Assembly (NCBI GenBank): GCA_015680685.1 | Contig: MNCI01021413.1 | Span: 38,598-102,597, forward strand | DNA from: Gnetum montanum | Lineage: Eukaryota; Streptophyta; Gnetopsida; Gnetales; Gnetaceae | Direction of reading: 5' to 3' | Length of the DNA: 64,000 nt | Shown here: piece by piece, positions 45,101 to 56,879 of the stretch | How the letters are laid out: the number at the start of each line of letters is the position of its first letter | How positions within the stretch are numbered: the first letter of the stretch is position 1 | The notes under the pieces: model-generated | Told to the model about the DNA's origin: nothing | Seen by the model: only the letters and a program-made list of their open reading frames with translations | Database searches by the model: none | Program-made: the position numbers and the translations under genes

Positions 45101-45180
45101 TCTTAGGTGCTTGCAGAGATCCTTGGCCAAATTTTGGGACTGTGCTGAGTCACGAGAGTCCCAAAATTGATGGTGTTTCA
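42170..45180 (-). repeat. Element D 3' LTR (3011 bp) with internal gag insert
   Basis: Plus-strand ends TGTTACATTTG and GGTGTTTCA. It matches 60824-63243 over most of its length but has about 750 extra bp (43511-44262). It holds a minus-strand TATAAATA at 42850-42857 and several TACGC/GCGTA-type palindromes (e.g. 44432-44463). Confidence 0.9.
43466..44262 (-). pseudogene. Leader plus gag N-terminus embedded in D's 3' LTR
   Basis: On the minus strand from about 43918 it starts MSFSQPTILLLNLINMVYNQ. After one stop it continues GLDFAIINEDHYNFICAKIQ and MEVEAKREYELI, clearly the same N-terminal gag block as at 17085 in E and 60519 in D. The partner LTR goes straight from GGGACACTTTTGGAC to the sequence beyond. 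The insert is thus either a rearrangement into one LTR or a loss from the other. Confidence 0.75.
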
Positions 45181-45193
45181 ATGGCCCCTCTTT
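45181..45193 (-). promoter_or_regulatory. Polypurine tract of element D
   Basis: AAAGAGGGGCCAT on the minus strand immediately before the 3' LTR; one change from E. Confidence 0.7.
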
Positions 45194-46648
45194 GTTGACA
45201 TCTGGAGGATCTGCCCTAGAGACATTGACAAAGAACATGAAACACCATGCTGAACGCGACACCCACATCATTCATAAGTGCCTGCTTAGATAATTCTTTG
45301 CTATGCTTGCGAGTGCTATGAGAGCTGAATATGATAGGGAAAGGGGATGGGTTTAGGAAAATCGGGCTAAGGAAAAGGAAAGGTGTAGGATGCATTATCA
45401 TGAGAGTCATTGCCATAGTGTGATCCCTCATTGGAATCCTTATGAGGAAATCATCATGCATGGGTATCTTTTCTCTTTGGATTTTGACTCCTTATCAAAG
45501 TGTTTAGAGCTAATTGATCCAAGATTGAGATGATTACGAAGGAATTGTGTCATTTGTTTTTGGGCACTTGCCTATATTGCCATTTTTCATTAAAATTTTT
45601 TTTGAGCTTTTGTGTTTTGTGCTTTGTGTGCTTTTTTGTTGCACACCCATGTTCATTCGAAGGCAATCTTGTCATCGCTGAAGGACAAGTGTTTCCTCCT
45701 TGGGATGAGTTTGTGTTACATCCTTGTGGGGCTTTGACCTGCCTATAGAGGATTTCCATGGGATGAGTTGTGTTACGTCCATCATGGGTTTGGTAGTTGG
45801 GCATGTGAAAGGGCTTTATGTGCATTGGAGAAGCTTGCAAAGAAGGTGTCAGAAGTTGTAAGTATAGGAATGGTGATTAAGTTGGCTGAAGGGAGAGTAG
45901 GATATGCACTCTTAAGTAGCTAGGCTGATTGAAGTAGGTACTTTGCAATAATGTAGTGTCTTGTTCTTATGATGGAACACGTTCTTGAACGACACCATCT
46001 TGGCTTTTATCTTGCAAACACAACAGAGAGAAACCCAGCGAAACAAGCATCAAGGGAAGTGGTAGGGTCCTATTTTCTTGGGATACTACCTAGGTGGCAA
46101 GGGTTAAGTCTAACGTGTGCAATGTCCAAAGAAGGAAGGTTAGTGCAGGTTTCAGCAGCGGCAGGTAGAAAAGTTTCAATGGCCCTACCGAAAATGAGCA
46201 CTGAAGAGGCTAGGAGTGATGATGATGCAAGTGCTCAGGAATCCCCACCAAAGGCAAGCATCATGAAATCCAACTGCAAGGTGAGAAGCCTAACAGCTGA
46301 ATGCCTTTTTGTATTTTGATGATGGCGAGGGTTGGAGGATGGCAGCATTTTGGCTGGGCCACAATAGTGTTGGGACTCCAGTGATGGCGAGAGTTATGAC
46401 CAAGATGATTGGCAGTGGTAGCAGTAGCTTCGGAAGATCAATAAGATGTCAAATGACATCTTCGGAAGATCAGCAAGATGCCAGGAATGGTGATGCTGCA
46501 TGTGTCCCAGAAGGTTTTTTCTTGATGACATGAACTTCATTCTGGAACTGCAACATCCCACCCCATCTGCTTAGAAAACTCAAAGATATGCATGCTCACT
46601 TGTTCACAAGTTCACACGTGTGAACCGAGAGGTGTTGCATTGTGAACC
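45194..46648 (-). other. Element D 3' non-coding region
   Basis: About 1.45 kb, no recognisable protein. Counterpart of 5223-6329 in E, with the duplicated TCGGAAGATCA-GCAAGATG segment near 46430-46480. Confidence 0.55.
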
Positions 46649-46960
46649 CAATTTTAGGTCCTGGCAGACCATCGAATATGCTAGTTTAAGGTCACAGCAA
46701 ACTGTGATGTGCTAGTTTAAGGTCTTGGTAGACCGATGTGCTAGTTTAAGGTCCTAGCATACTGTTGTGCTAGTTTAACATCATAGCAGATGGGGGATGG
46801 CCAGTTTAAGGTGGTAGCCAACCATGTTGTGGATGCTAATTTTGCATGGTGGCCCAAAGACAATCTATGGGTGCCAGTTTTATGTCATGGCCCAAAGACA
46901 TGTTGTGCCAATTTAACATCATAGTGGACGTTCTATGCCAATTTTACGTCATAGCGGACG
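46649..46960. repeat. Hairpin-box cluster 1 of element D (about 10 units)
   Basis: Units such as TAGTTTAAGGTC-TTGGTA-GACC, TAGTTTAACATC-ATAGCA-GATG and CAATTTTACGTC-ATAGCG-GACG. The cluster begins 40 nt past the integrase stop, the same place as in E. About half the units retain the full palindrome. Confidence 0.85.
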
Positions 46961-47000
46961 ATTTGCTTACCTTGCTTCATGTTCAATGTAATCCTGCTTG

Positions 47001-47652
47001 TTAAGCGTAGTATGGTTTCAGGTACAAGTGGTTGACAGGATTTGAGAATTTGTTGCTATCTACATCAGCCAACATGAATGCCCCATTCTCATAGGCTTTT
47101 GTAACTACAAAGGGGCCTTTCCAGTTGGCTGAGAATTTGCTCACGAGCTCACGAACAACCTTGAGGACTAAGTCCCCCTTTTTGATTGGTCATTGGTGCA
47201 AATTGCAGTGATGTTTTCGTCATTGCTTGTCTTGGTACCATTCGATGCAATTAAGTGTTTGGGTGTGCTCCTCCTCTACGAAGTCAAGGTTCATGATCCT
47301 TGACTCGTTGTTTTGAGCCTCGTTCATGATGTTTGAAAGGATCATTTGAAGCGATGGGACCTACAATTCAAGAGGTAACACCACTTCAGATCCGTATACA
47401 AGATCGTATGGAGTCTTACTTGTAGTTGTCCTACATGTCATGTGATAAACCCAAAGCATGTAGAGGATTTGTTGGTGCCATCGCAACTTGTTGCTACTAA
47501 GCATCTTTTTCAAAAGGTTGATGATGACTTTATTGGTAGCCTCTGCTTGGCCATTTGCTTGGGTGTAATATGGTGATGAGAAAGAATGATTAATACCAAG
47601 ACTTTCATAGAAGGATTTGGTTTCTATGCTACTGAATTGTAGTCTGTTGTTG
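47001..47652 (-). pseudogene. Element D: integrase, C-terminal part
   Basis: Resumes after the inserted LTR with TNNRLQFSSIETKSFYESLG, then SSPYYTQANGQAEATNK (core Glu region), TPYDLVYGSEVVLPLEL, a long helical region, and KGPFVV before KPYYA and the TAA at 47001. Stops are present in the helical region. Confidence 0.88.
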
Positions 47653-47657
47653 GTAAT

Positions 47658-48359
47658 TGATGAGACGCAGATTGCACAAGCCGCAATATCGTGGCCGACG
47701 CGNNNNNNNNNNNNNNNNNNNNNNNNNNNNNNNNNNNNNNNNNNNNNNNNNNNNNNNNNNNNNNNNNNNNNNNNNNNNNNNNNNNNNNNNNNNNNNNNNN
47801 NNNNNNNNNNNNNNNNNNNNNNNNNNNNNNNNNNNNNNNNNNNNNNNNNNNNNNNNNNNNNNNNNNNNNNNNNNNNNNNNNNNNNNNNNNNNNNNNNNNN
47901 NNNNNNNNNNNNNNNNNNNNNNNNNNNNNNNNNNNNNNNNNNNNNNNNNNNNNNNNNNNNNNNNNNNNNNNNNNNNNNNNNNNNNNNNNNNNNNNNNNNN
48001 NNNNNNNNNNNNNNNNNNNNNNGTAACAATTAGCATTTGGTAGCCACAGTTGCACAGTTCAGGGTGTGTACGGTAAGTGGGAACAGATGCTGACACTAGG
48101 ACTTAGTGTTGTATTTAGAATTAGTTAGTTTCTCAACCCTTCACCCTCATAGCTTAGGAGATAAACCAAAAAAATCATATACCTCAGACTTACTTAACCA
48201 TACACCGTGACACATACAAGCAAGCCTGGGAAGACAACGAACGATTAACCCCAAGTGTTTCTTGTGGCGTTAAGGCATTTAGTCTGCAGAGTTCGACCAG
48301 ATCATGTGTACACGCTCGTATTCGTATGGTTGAGTGTATGGGTACCTCGCCACTCATCA
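47658..48359 (+). mobile_element. LTR insertion H in D's integrase, probably a solo LTR, containing the assembly gap
   Basis: Left end TGATGAGACGCAG with GCAATATCG; right end GTACCTCGCCACTCATCA, both matching element A's LTR in plus orientation. Flanks GTAAT (47653-47657) and GTAAC (48360-48364) look like a target duplication with one change. The visible 382 bp cover the two ends of an LTR of about 830 bp. A gap of about 450 bp would make it a solo LTR; a full element with an underestimated gap cannot be excluded. Confidence 0.75.
47703..48022. other. Assembly gap (320 N)
   Basis: A run of N only. Reading frames across it are meaningless. Confidence 0.99.
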
Positions 48360-48364
48360 GTAAC

Positions 48365-48860
48365 AATGGTCATGGGAAGGCCAAATCATGTAACTATGTT
48401 GTCTAAAATGAACTTACAAACTTGTTGGGACGTGGTCTTTCTAGGAGGAATAGCTTCTACCCATTTTGAAAGGTACTTGGTTGCGGTAATAATGAAGCTA
48501 TGCCCCATAGAAGACTTAGGTGTAATGGATCCTATGATATCTAGTCCCCAATGTTGAAAGGTCCATGTGATCTGAGTGGTGTGCAATTCGGTAGGTGACA
48601 CATGTATGAGGTTTCCATGACGTTGACATACATCGCATGTTCTTACTTTGGCAATGCAATCACGTTTCATGTGAGGCAAGTAGTAGCCCATATGCTTGAT
48701 CTTTGCTGTCATAGCCCTGGGAGCTATGTGCCCTCCGCATAGTCCATCATGGACCTCATCAAAAATTTTTTGAACTTCCTCTCCATTAACACAAACTAGC
48801 AATATCACATCATAAGAATGTTTGCATAGAGTATTGTCTCCTATGAGGACATATTATCGT
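48365..48860 (-). pseudogene. Element D: integrase, N-terminal part
   Basis: The zinc finger reads HDGLCGGHIAPRAM...CDVCQRHG (HHCC present). The core begins WGLDIIGSITP with the first Asp and YLSKWVEAIP, ending FGLPMTIVT at the insertion point of the H LTR. One stop precedes FGLP. Confidence 0.88.
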
Positions 48861-48862
48861 GC

Positions 48863-49505
48863 TCACTTCCGTACTGCATTCTTTTGGGCAAGTTTTAGGC
48901 TGCATGGTGGTTCACCATGTTGGAGGCATGTTTTCATGTCATCATACCACTCTTGAGTATGTACTACACTTACAGATGCTATACTTTTCATGTGAACGAT
49001 GGGGTCGGTGCATTTCACTATCACAGCAAGTAAGGTGGTAAACATGTGTGCTGGTACACTCAGGGCCAACATTGCTAAGGCGTCTGTTATAGTTCTTTCA
49101 TTACAGGGCACATATTGGACATCTATGGTTGCAAACTGCTTTAGTAAGTATTTGGCCAAATCACAGTAAGGCTGTAAATGGTGTGCCTTGCAAGTGAATA
49201 CCTTTGTAACTTGATTAATGACTAGTTGTGAATCACGTCGAATTGCTAAACTTTGGATTCCCAACTCTCTAGCTACTAGGATGCCCCTAAGGAGACCCTC
49301 ATATTTTGCTACATTGTTTGTGCAAAGAAACATGAAATGATATGCAAAAGGTTGGATCTCCTTGGAGGGAAATGTGAGGACAGCAGCAGCACTGCCACCT
49401 CGTGTAGTTGAGATACCATCAAAATGTTGGATGGCTTCGAAATCTACGGGTACTAGGCTTATGCTACTAATATGCTCATCTAGAAACTCGGGCTCTATCA
49501 CTACT
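48863..49505 (-). pseudogene. Element D: archaeal-type second RNase H
   Basis: FDGISTTRGGSAAAVLTF, NNVAKYEGLLRGILVARELG, IRRDSQLVINQV and NERTITDALAMLA form the aRNH signature (D..G, E, D, D). A second RNase H between the usual one and integrase is a hallmark of the Tat/Ogre branch. The frame is open over about 200 codons. Confidence 0.88.
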
Positions 49506-49554
49506 TGGTCATTGGTAGGTGAAGGTATAAGTTGTGTAGCTATTGCTTAACCCT

Positions 49555-50000
49555 TTACAGATGATTGTGCTACATAGTGTAGATCGAATTCTGCAATTAT
49601 GGCTTTCCATCAAGCTATCCTACTACTTTTGTATATATTGGTTGTAATAGCCCGAAGTATGTTATTCTTGCAAATAATGTTTACTTGACTTCGAAATAGG
49701 TAATGTCTCCACTTTTTAAGCACAAACACTAAAGCAAGATAATTTTTCTCTACTTCGTTGTATTTCACCTCATAGGCTACCAATGCATGACTTATATAGC
49801 AACGCGGCAATGGACATGTCCGAAGTGGCCAGATAAATGTAGAAAGGTTTGTCTCTCTATGGAGGGTAAACAGTTGGAAGATGAACAAGGTCTTTCTTTA
49901 AGCTATCAAAAGCTTCTTGACATTGATTTTTCCATTCAAAGTTAACCCCCGTTTTTAGCAGGTGTTTCATTGGATGCAAGTTGTTAGTTAACCTTATGAT
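49555..50000 (-). pseudogene. Element D: RNase H
   Basis: FEWKNQCQEAFDSLKKDL leads into a frameshifted RNase H. HALVAYEVKYNEVEKNYLAL and LKKWRHYL show the expected Glu helix. Several stops. Confidence 0.8.
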
Positions 50001-51170
50001 AAATCTTCTTATGAATTGTACCTTGGCTTGTACCCTACGTAACTCCTTAAGGTTTGTAGGTGATGCGAGGTTAACAATGGCTTTAACTTTATCGGGGTCC
50101 ACATGTATCCCCATTTCTAACACCAAAAAACCTAACATGCATCAGGTTTTGACTTTGAAAACTCACTTTCTAGGGTTGAGGCGAAGTTCATGCCTACAAC
50201 AACATTGAAGGACCAAGTTTAGGTCATTTGCATGATTAATAGCTTTTTTAGATTTAACAGCTATATCATCCATGTAATCATTTAGTTTCTCTAAAAGGTA
50301 ATCGCTAAAGATGTAGGTCATCACCCGCTGGTACATTGCTCTTACATTCTTTAGCCTGAAGGACATCATCGTGTAGTAGAAGGTTCCCCAAGGGGTCATG
50401 AAGGTAGTTGCTAACTGATGTTTTGGATTTATGCAAATTTGGTTGTATCCTGAGAACCCATCCATAAAGGATAGTAAGGCATGATCGGCTGTAGTATCGA
50501 TAAGTTGGTCGATGCTAGGCAATGGGAAATCGTCTTTAATCGTTGCCTTATTCAAATCCTGGAAGTCTATATAGATTCGTATACCCCCAATTTTCTTGGA
50601 AATGACTACAATGTTTGATATCCATTCTGAATAATCAACCGCCCATATGAACCCAGCTTGGTAAAGTTTAGTCATTTCGCTACGTACAACTAATGTAATT
50701 TCTAGTTTGATCTTGTGGGCTTTTTGTTTGACTGCTTTGATTCATGAGTCTAGTATGATATTGTGTTGTATGATGCATGGGTCTAAGCTTGGCATGTATT
50801 CGTATGACCATGCAAACACTTTAGCATTATCATTGAGGACTCTAGAGATGCTTTATTTAACCTGTGACTCTAGTAACAAGCTTACTTTTAATGTTCTTGC
50901 CTCTCCTTTGGATGTAGTCATGGGGATTTTGATAAGGGGGTCCTTAGTTACATCACCAGCCTCTAAATCTAGGGTTTGGACTAGATGCTTGGGCCAGTCT
51001 AGGGATGTTTCTAAGGATGCTATGTTAGTATCATAGGGGGAAGGTTCCAAGTCTACTAACTCTATGTTTGAGCACCTCATGAGTTTTCCATGGGGATCTA
51101 TCAGAATTAAGGGTGAACGAAGATAATCATACATAGCCATTTTTCCAATCAAACCTGCCACAATAAGCAA
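50001..51170 (-). pseudogene. Element D: reverse transcriptase
   Basis: Same protein as E's RT: KLYQAGFIWAVDYSEWISN, DLNKATIKDDFPLPS, SFMDGFSGYNQI, and the active site YMDDIAVKS, all intact. It then reads RLNPRK, stop, MLGFLV. QFIRRFIIRLTNNLHP at about 50000 shows the junction point at which E was deleted. Several stops. Confidence 0.92.
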
Positions 51171-51253
51171 ATAAACAAAGTCAAGTGATACATGCTTAAG
51201 ACGACAACATGTAATGAATGTATGTAAAGCAATGATGCAACGTTAAAGAGTTT

Positions 51254-51388
51254 CCAGTTTAAGGTCTTAGCGGACCGCGACTATGTAAAATTTCATGCCG
51301 AAAACTGCCAATTTAAGGTCATAGTGAACCGTTACTGGGCAAAATCATAAGTTAGAATTGCCAGTTTAAGGTCGTAGCAGACCATAAC
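51254..51388. repeat. Hairpin-box cluster 2 of element D (3 units)
   Basis: CAGTTTAAGGTC-TTAGCG-GACC, CAATTTAAGGTC-ATAGTG-AACC and CAGTTTAAGGTC-GTAGCA-GACC, between RT and the start of the antisense gene. Confidence 0.85.
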
Positions 51389-52200
51389 CGTGCAACATTA
51401 TGAAAATGAGGTGAAAATTCTAGTGTATTCATGTGTTATGCTGCAACTATGTGCTATGTTGCAGTAGACATGGGGTGTCCCATGCTATGCTGCAGTAGAC
51501 AAGGACGTTTCGTGTTACGCATGGGACATGGAACATCCCGCGTTATGCACGGGACATGGAATGCCCCAAAAAGTAACAAGTGTTGTAACCCTATAGGCTA
51601 TAAATAGGGGATTACCCATGGTAATCTTGTCATTTTCACTATCAGAGCTAATACCCAGAGCGTAGCACAGTTGGGCTAAGAGATAGCGTAGCAATCGCAG
51701 CATAGCAGTCAATACACCTAAGTTGGGCAGTAGGATGATGGCGTGTAAGAGTGAACATAGGCATCAAGGTCTTGCCAATGTGGAGGAAGGGGAATGCACC
51801 TTGCGATGTCTCCCCAGGGTGCTTATTGAGGAGCAGCAGGAGGCCCCATCCACCTAGTAAGTCTCTACGCTACCTTTACCTACACTGTGTGATTTGTTGC
51901 ATTGGGATTGTTACTGTGGTCATGGCTTTGGCCGCCGCTACAGCTGCTATGCTATGACTATTACGCATCGCTGCCATGGTTGCTATTGTTGTAGGTAGGG
52001 TGTTGTATCATTTTGAGGGTTTTAGAGGTTCTAGGAAGCTAGCATGCATCCTTGGTAGCGTAGCATGCATCCTAGGTAGCGTAACACACATTCTAGTTTA
52101 CTATTCTTCCATTTCATGCAATAGGATAGGCTAGGGGCTATGCAAATGTTATGTGTTTTTTCTTAGGTTATGTTACCCTTGTCAGTGTGATTGACAGGCT

Positions 52201-52580
52201 ATGTTGTGTTTTCAGTGCTACATTGTTATACTGTTACGCTGCTACGCTACGCTGCTATGTTGCTATGCTGCTACGTTAAGCATGATGCAAATGTTACAAT
52301 ATGCAAGGCATAGTCATGGTGCTATGCGTGACATAGTCACTGCTCTACACAAGGTGCACTCACTACGCTATGCTGCGCATAGCGTAGCCTCTACTCTATG
52401 TACAGTGTACCTGCTACACTACGCTACACGTAACGTAGATGCTATGCTGTGTAGGGTGTATCTGCTATGCTACGCTATGCGTAATGTAGCCTCTATGCTG
52501 TGCAGGGTGTACCTGCTACGCTACACGTAACACCCTACTACGCTGCATGTAATGCAACTACTACGCTACGTGGGACAAGT
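52201..52580. repeat. Dense CTACGCT/AGCGTAG array in intron 1 of the D antisense gene
   Basis: Repeated words TGCTACGCTA, TACGCTATGCTGCGCATAGCGTAG and TACACTACGCTACACGTAACGTAG form many short inverted repeats. Same vocabulary as the palindromes in D's LTRs. No coding sense. Confidence 0.75.
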
Positions 52581-52740
52581 AAAAGTGGAACTTATACTTG
52601 ACAAATTTTTGGCTTTGTTTCATTGTTCTAGGGACATATTGTTTCATACTTGGGAAACATTTGTACACCAGAGGCTACACTACGCTATTCAATAACCGTC
52701 ACTTGCACATTGTACTGACGCTTTGTGCTATGCCATGCAG

Positions 52741-53190
52741 GGTCATGTTGAAACCCATCTTGATCGTGATTAAGTTGGTCAGAGTTCTGTGCTGCCTAAG
52801 TGCACCTGTGGCCAACGTCCCCCCTTCCCACATGCGAGTAAGGGACTAGGTGGTCTGGTTTCAGGAAGGTGCATGGGAGTTCCTAGAGTTCCTTCTTCGC
52901 CACTTTAATGTGATAGTGTGGTCACACTTGTCGACTGAGACAGCCGTTTTTCTTGTTGAAAGGCTAGTGCTCAGGGCAAACTGAGTCATCTTGAAGTTTA
53001 TGGTTGATGGGTCTATTGAAGGAGAAGGGGCCAGGAGTTCAAATCGGCACCCAAAAGGTTTGAGATGCTTGTGTTGGATTTGGGATATGCCTGAATTTAA
53101 GTGTTACCATAAAAACAACACCCTGTTTGTTACTCGTCACATGAGCACTTTCTTCTAGAATCCACCTGGGACCATCTACTGTGTCGGTGG
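52741..53190 (+). pseudogene. Antisense gene of D, exon 2: FCP1-like domain, more decayed
   Basis: LKPILIVIKLVRVLC replaces the DxDx motif entirely. FLEFLLRHFNVIVWSHLS, LRCLCWIWDMPEFKCYH and LFVTRHMSTFF (stop) NPPGTIYC keep the fold landmarks seen in E. Catalytic residues absent. Confidence 0.65.
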
Positions 53191-56100
53191 GTGAGTCCTA
53201 TGAAGATGTTTTAGACATGTTATATCATTTGTCCTACATAGTTGAAATGTTTATTGCATTCTATATGTCACTAGGTCTATAATTGATAAGGATGGGCTCC
53301 ATGATCAAGAGGGCACATTGGCATTGGCCCAAATAGCCTTACAAGAGTTCTCTTCTACCGAGAACGTGCGTAATGGTGTTATAGAACAACTTGGAAATGA
53401 TTTTAGGACCTACCCAACCAAGTATGCTAAGTTTTATCTGAAGTGTGAAGAACTTGGATGGTTGGATGGTGAATGGGCCTCCCATCGTGTGCCAACTGTG
53501 GAAGAAGTTATGGTGGAAATGCCACCATTCCCCACACCATTTGCACCTAGTGCATTAAGTTATGCATGTCCCTTAATATGATTAATTGTGTTATCTTTGT
53601 TATTTTTATCATTTTGTTTAATTATTGTACTAGCGGCCAAATCCCAAGAGGTTACGGTAGTCACCTCAAGTCATGACGAAACTAACCTCTTCTTCAAATA
53701 CAGTGAAGTAGATGAGACATAATGTTGGTTATGTAATGGGGCCCCAGTAGTAAATCCAAGCATTCCAGCTGTAGAGATGTTCATCCTTGTTGATCTTTTA
53801 CAGAAAGGACTAACCACTTTTGCACATGGATGCATAATCTGCGGGTATGTTTGAGATCACCGATAGCCTTTTCGCAGATCTATTCGGTGTCCCTTTCGAT
53901 GGCTTACATATAGGGGAGAAGACTGGTAGAGATGTAAACTATCAAGGGGACATTAAAAAGTGGCTAGGGGCGAGCAAAGATCGAAAGGGGATTTACATGA
54001 AAAAGGTCAAGCTAGAGGTAGCCCATAAGGTTTACCCTATCTTTTGTGCTTGTGCTTTCCCCAAATTACTCTCTCAAGGGAAAATCCTTGGAGTAGAGCA
54101 AGCTTGGATTATGAGGGATGTCATGGAAGAAGGGACTCCCTATAATTGGGCCAAGTATGTCGTTAAGGGTTTGCGGGCTGAAACAGGCAAGCTTCATGAG
54201 AATCTTAATGCATGTTTTAATGTGCATTTCACCTTTTTCATCGCTTGCCTATGATAGTTCGCTGAATTCTTGGTGGTCCGAGAGAATGACATCTAGGTGT
54301 TGCAGGATCACACCTAGATATCCAAACCATGGATCTACCAAGTGTTCCACAACACTCGATCCCAGGACCCCCCAGAAGCTATTGGGAAGTCTTTTTTGAT
54401 AACAACGAGGGATCGGGTGGGAAGACCCTTTCGTGCACCAGACAGTGTTGGACCAATGCCTCCCACTAACACAAGCAATGCAGTAAGGGGGGCACGACTC
54501 ATTGCTGAAATAGTGAAATCGAAGTTGCAACGTAAGAAGTCTCGTCCCATGGAGGAGCCTCCACACACCAGTGAATAAAGAGGCAGAAGGTTGCAAATCA
54601 AGGTTCGCAAAGTGCAACCCACAGTTACTGGTGAGTATGGTTTAACTATCCTATTAGCTAAAGCTACCTCCCTTCTTTTTATATTAGATTATCATGCTCA
54701 CTTTAGATGTGTTTGATAGATGATGAAGAAGAAGCTTTGGCCCTTGACGCAGGGGCCCCTACTATAGAAGAAGAAGTGGCCCTGGCTGTAGAGGAGAAGG
54801 CCACTGCTGTAGAGGAAGAGGCGCCTATTGCAAATGAACCTTTCATAGAGTGTGCCCTAGCACTTAAGAGGCACATGATGATTGAGGATGCTACTACATT
54901 GTTAAGTCAGCTTGAGGGGGAAGGGCTAAAATTTGATGCCAGTGAGTTTGATAGTTTTCTTGACAATGTGTTGATTGGCGATCCCCCTACTCTCACCCCT
55001 GAGGGGTTACTAGGTAGGAGCTTTGCACTATCGTTCATGTCATTTTTTTTCAATTTTTTCCTCTTCTTTACTATGATAACATGCTTTGTTGTGCAATGGA
55101 CACTATTACTAAGGCTCCCAATTCTTCCTCTTCATTTTGCCTCTAACCATGGACTGAGACCCCAGATAAATTTGCCTTTATGGAGGGGGTATTCGATGAC
55201 ACGATTGATCGCTTGAGGCAAATTGATCCTAAAATAGGTGTATTTACATTATGAAATTTGCACTCTGTGTTGTTATATTTTTACCATTGTCTCATGACTA
55301 ATGCTTCCTCATGTTGGGTATAACAGCTTCTTGGGTGAAGTGGGATCCAAGATAGGCAGTCGATGTTGATGCTATGCCTGAACTCCCCCTAGAGGTAACC
55401 GAGGTGCCTCGTAATGTATACGAGGAGGCGAGTAAATGCACATTCTACTCAACACGATCCCTGTGGAAGTGTAGGCACATCAACGAAGACCTCTGGAAGT
55501 TGGTCCAAAAGCTAGAAAATGAGAAAGCTAGCCAAGCGGTCGAATTGGAAGATCTATGATCAAGGAATGAGTTCTTGATGGCCCATGCCACTTCCAATGG
55601 TAGTTTGCATACCGCCATAATTGATTATGCAAGATATTGGTCGATCGTACGGGGTAAAAATGAGGCTACCCATGAAATAATTGAGTAATCCTTGTAGATG
55701 GATCTACTGGCCCAGAAAAACCAAGACTAGAAAGATTACAACACCAAGGTGTATGAATGGGGGCAAGCATAGAAAAATCATAAGCACGTGTATAAGGTGG
55801 AACATGCTACCTATGATCAGAAATATTAGGATGCTTCCATTGAGTTACATACTCATAAGCTATTTCTCGATGTAATCGATGTTGCTAAGGCCTTTAATAA
55901 ATTTACAAAATAGGTAGTGGTCAATGAGTCTCCTGAGAGGGAGATGACTTTGCCTTCTGAGGAGACCACCACCGTCACCTTTTCTCCAGGGCCACCAACT
56001 TGGACGATTTTGGAGAAGGGGAAGATCACTGCAAGTGTTGACTTAGGGAAAGAAGATTAGGCAAACTTGAGTGAGGAGGAGATACTTCAACACTTAGCCA

Positions 56101-56445
56101 CTGGCATGGATAGAATACCCCTAGAGATGGATGCAGGCCCATCTCAGGTTAGCCACTCTTTATTGTATCGCAGTCTATCTTGTGAGAGCCTTATCATAGT
56201 TTGATTCATTATTTTTTTTTCTTTTACGCAGGATCCAAATGAAGGTGTGGGACCTAGTGGAGCAAGAGATGAAGATACTTGCGAAGACTTGTAGCGTGAC
56301 AGCAAAAAAAAATTTATTTTTGTTTTTCTATTTTATTTTTTGTAACCCTTATTGTATGGACTCAAATTTAATGAAGAGTAAAAAGTGAAACACTTATTTC
56401 ATTTCTTCTAGTTAATATTTTATTAATGTGCTTACGCCCCTTGTT

Positions 56446-56750
56446 CTAGTTTAAGGCCATCTCAAGCCATTGCAATAGTTTAAGACTATTTTGGGCCCTT
56501 GCAATAGTTTAAGGCCATTTCGGGCCATGCAATAGTTTAAGGCCATTTCAGGCCATTGCTAGTTTAAGGCCATTTTGGACCATCGCAATAGTTTAAGGCA
56601 ATTTCAGGCCCTTGCTAGTTTAGGGCCATTTCGGGCCATGCAATAGTTTAAGGCCATTTCATGCCATTGTAACGTAATTTCCGACGGTCGGTTGCTAGTT
56701 TTAGGCCTTAGCAGGTCGTAGCGATAGTTTAAGGCCATTCTAGGCCATGG
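56446..56750. repeat. Hairpin-box cluster 3 of element D (about 10 units)
   Basis: Roughly 28-33-bp units, ATAGTTTAAGGCC-ATTTCG-GGCC and relatives, arranged nearly head to tail just after the antisense gene's end and before the protease's end, the same place as in E. Confidence 0.88.
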
Positions 56751-56879
56751 GTGAGATAATTAATGCAAACGATGTCACAATGCAAATAGTGGACATAATG
56801 CAAACAGAGAACATAATGCAAAATCAAAAGAAACAAGAGTATTAAGGCCAAGCATTCATGGAAGTGAATTAGAGGTAGT

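Larger units (their letters stand above)
51738..56294 (+). pseudogene. Antisense multi-exon gene of element D
   Basis: Homologue of 8794-12889. Proposed exons: 51738-51856, 52741-53190, 53275-53549, 53634-54630, 54707-55013, ~55114-55237, 55327-56147, 56232-56294. Splice sites are GT-AG at positions equivalent to E with equal phases; exon 2 is 450 nt in both. Exon lengths elsewhere differ by small indels. Stops (e.g. after DET in exon 4, after FFIACL) and a doubtful exon 1-2 join, which would create TAG, show decay. Conserved protein blocks include KPILIV, FLLRHFNVIVWS, NPPGTIYC, ENVRNGVIEQ, LFADLFGVP and DKFAFMEGV. Retention of intron positions at this divergence argues for a gene that was once expressed and spliced. 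Confidence 0.72.

Noticed and set aside
47361-48096. Open frames spanning the N run
   Set aside because: Continuity comes from undefined bases; only the flanking integrase and LTR sequence is real.
52201-52530. 109-codon frame rich in CYAT/RYAVYLLRY-type peptides
   Set aside because: Translation of the TACGCT repeat block inside an intron; no conservation in E.
56446-56750. Ordinary minisatellite explanation for the GGCC repeats
   Set aside because: Simple tandem duplication would not keep stem complementarity with different stem sequences or place clusters at matching gene borders in E and D, though local duplication clearly contributed.
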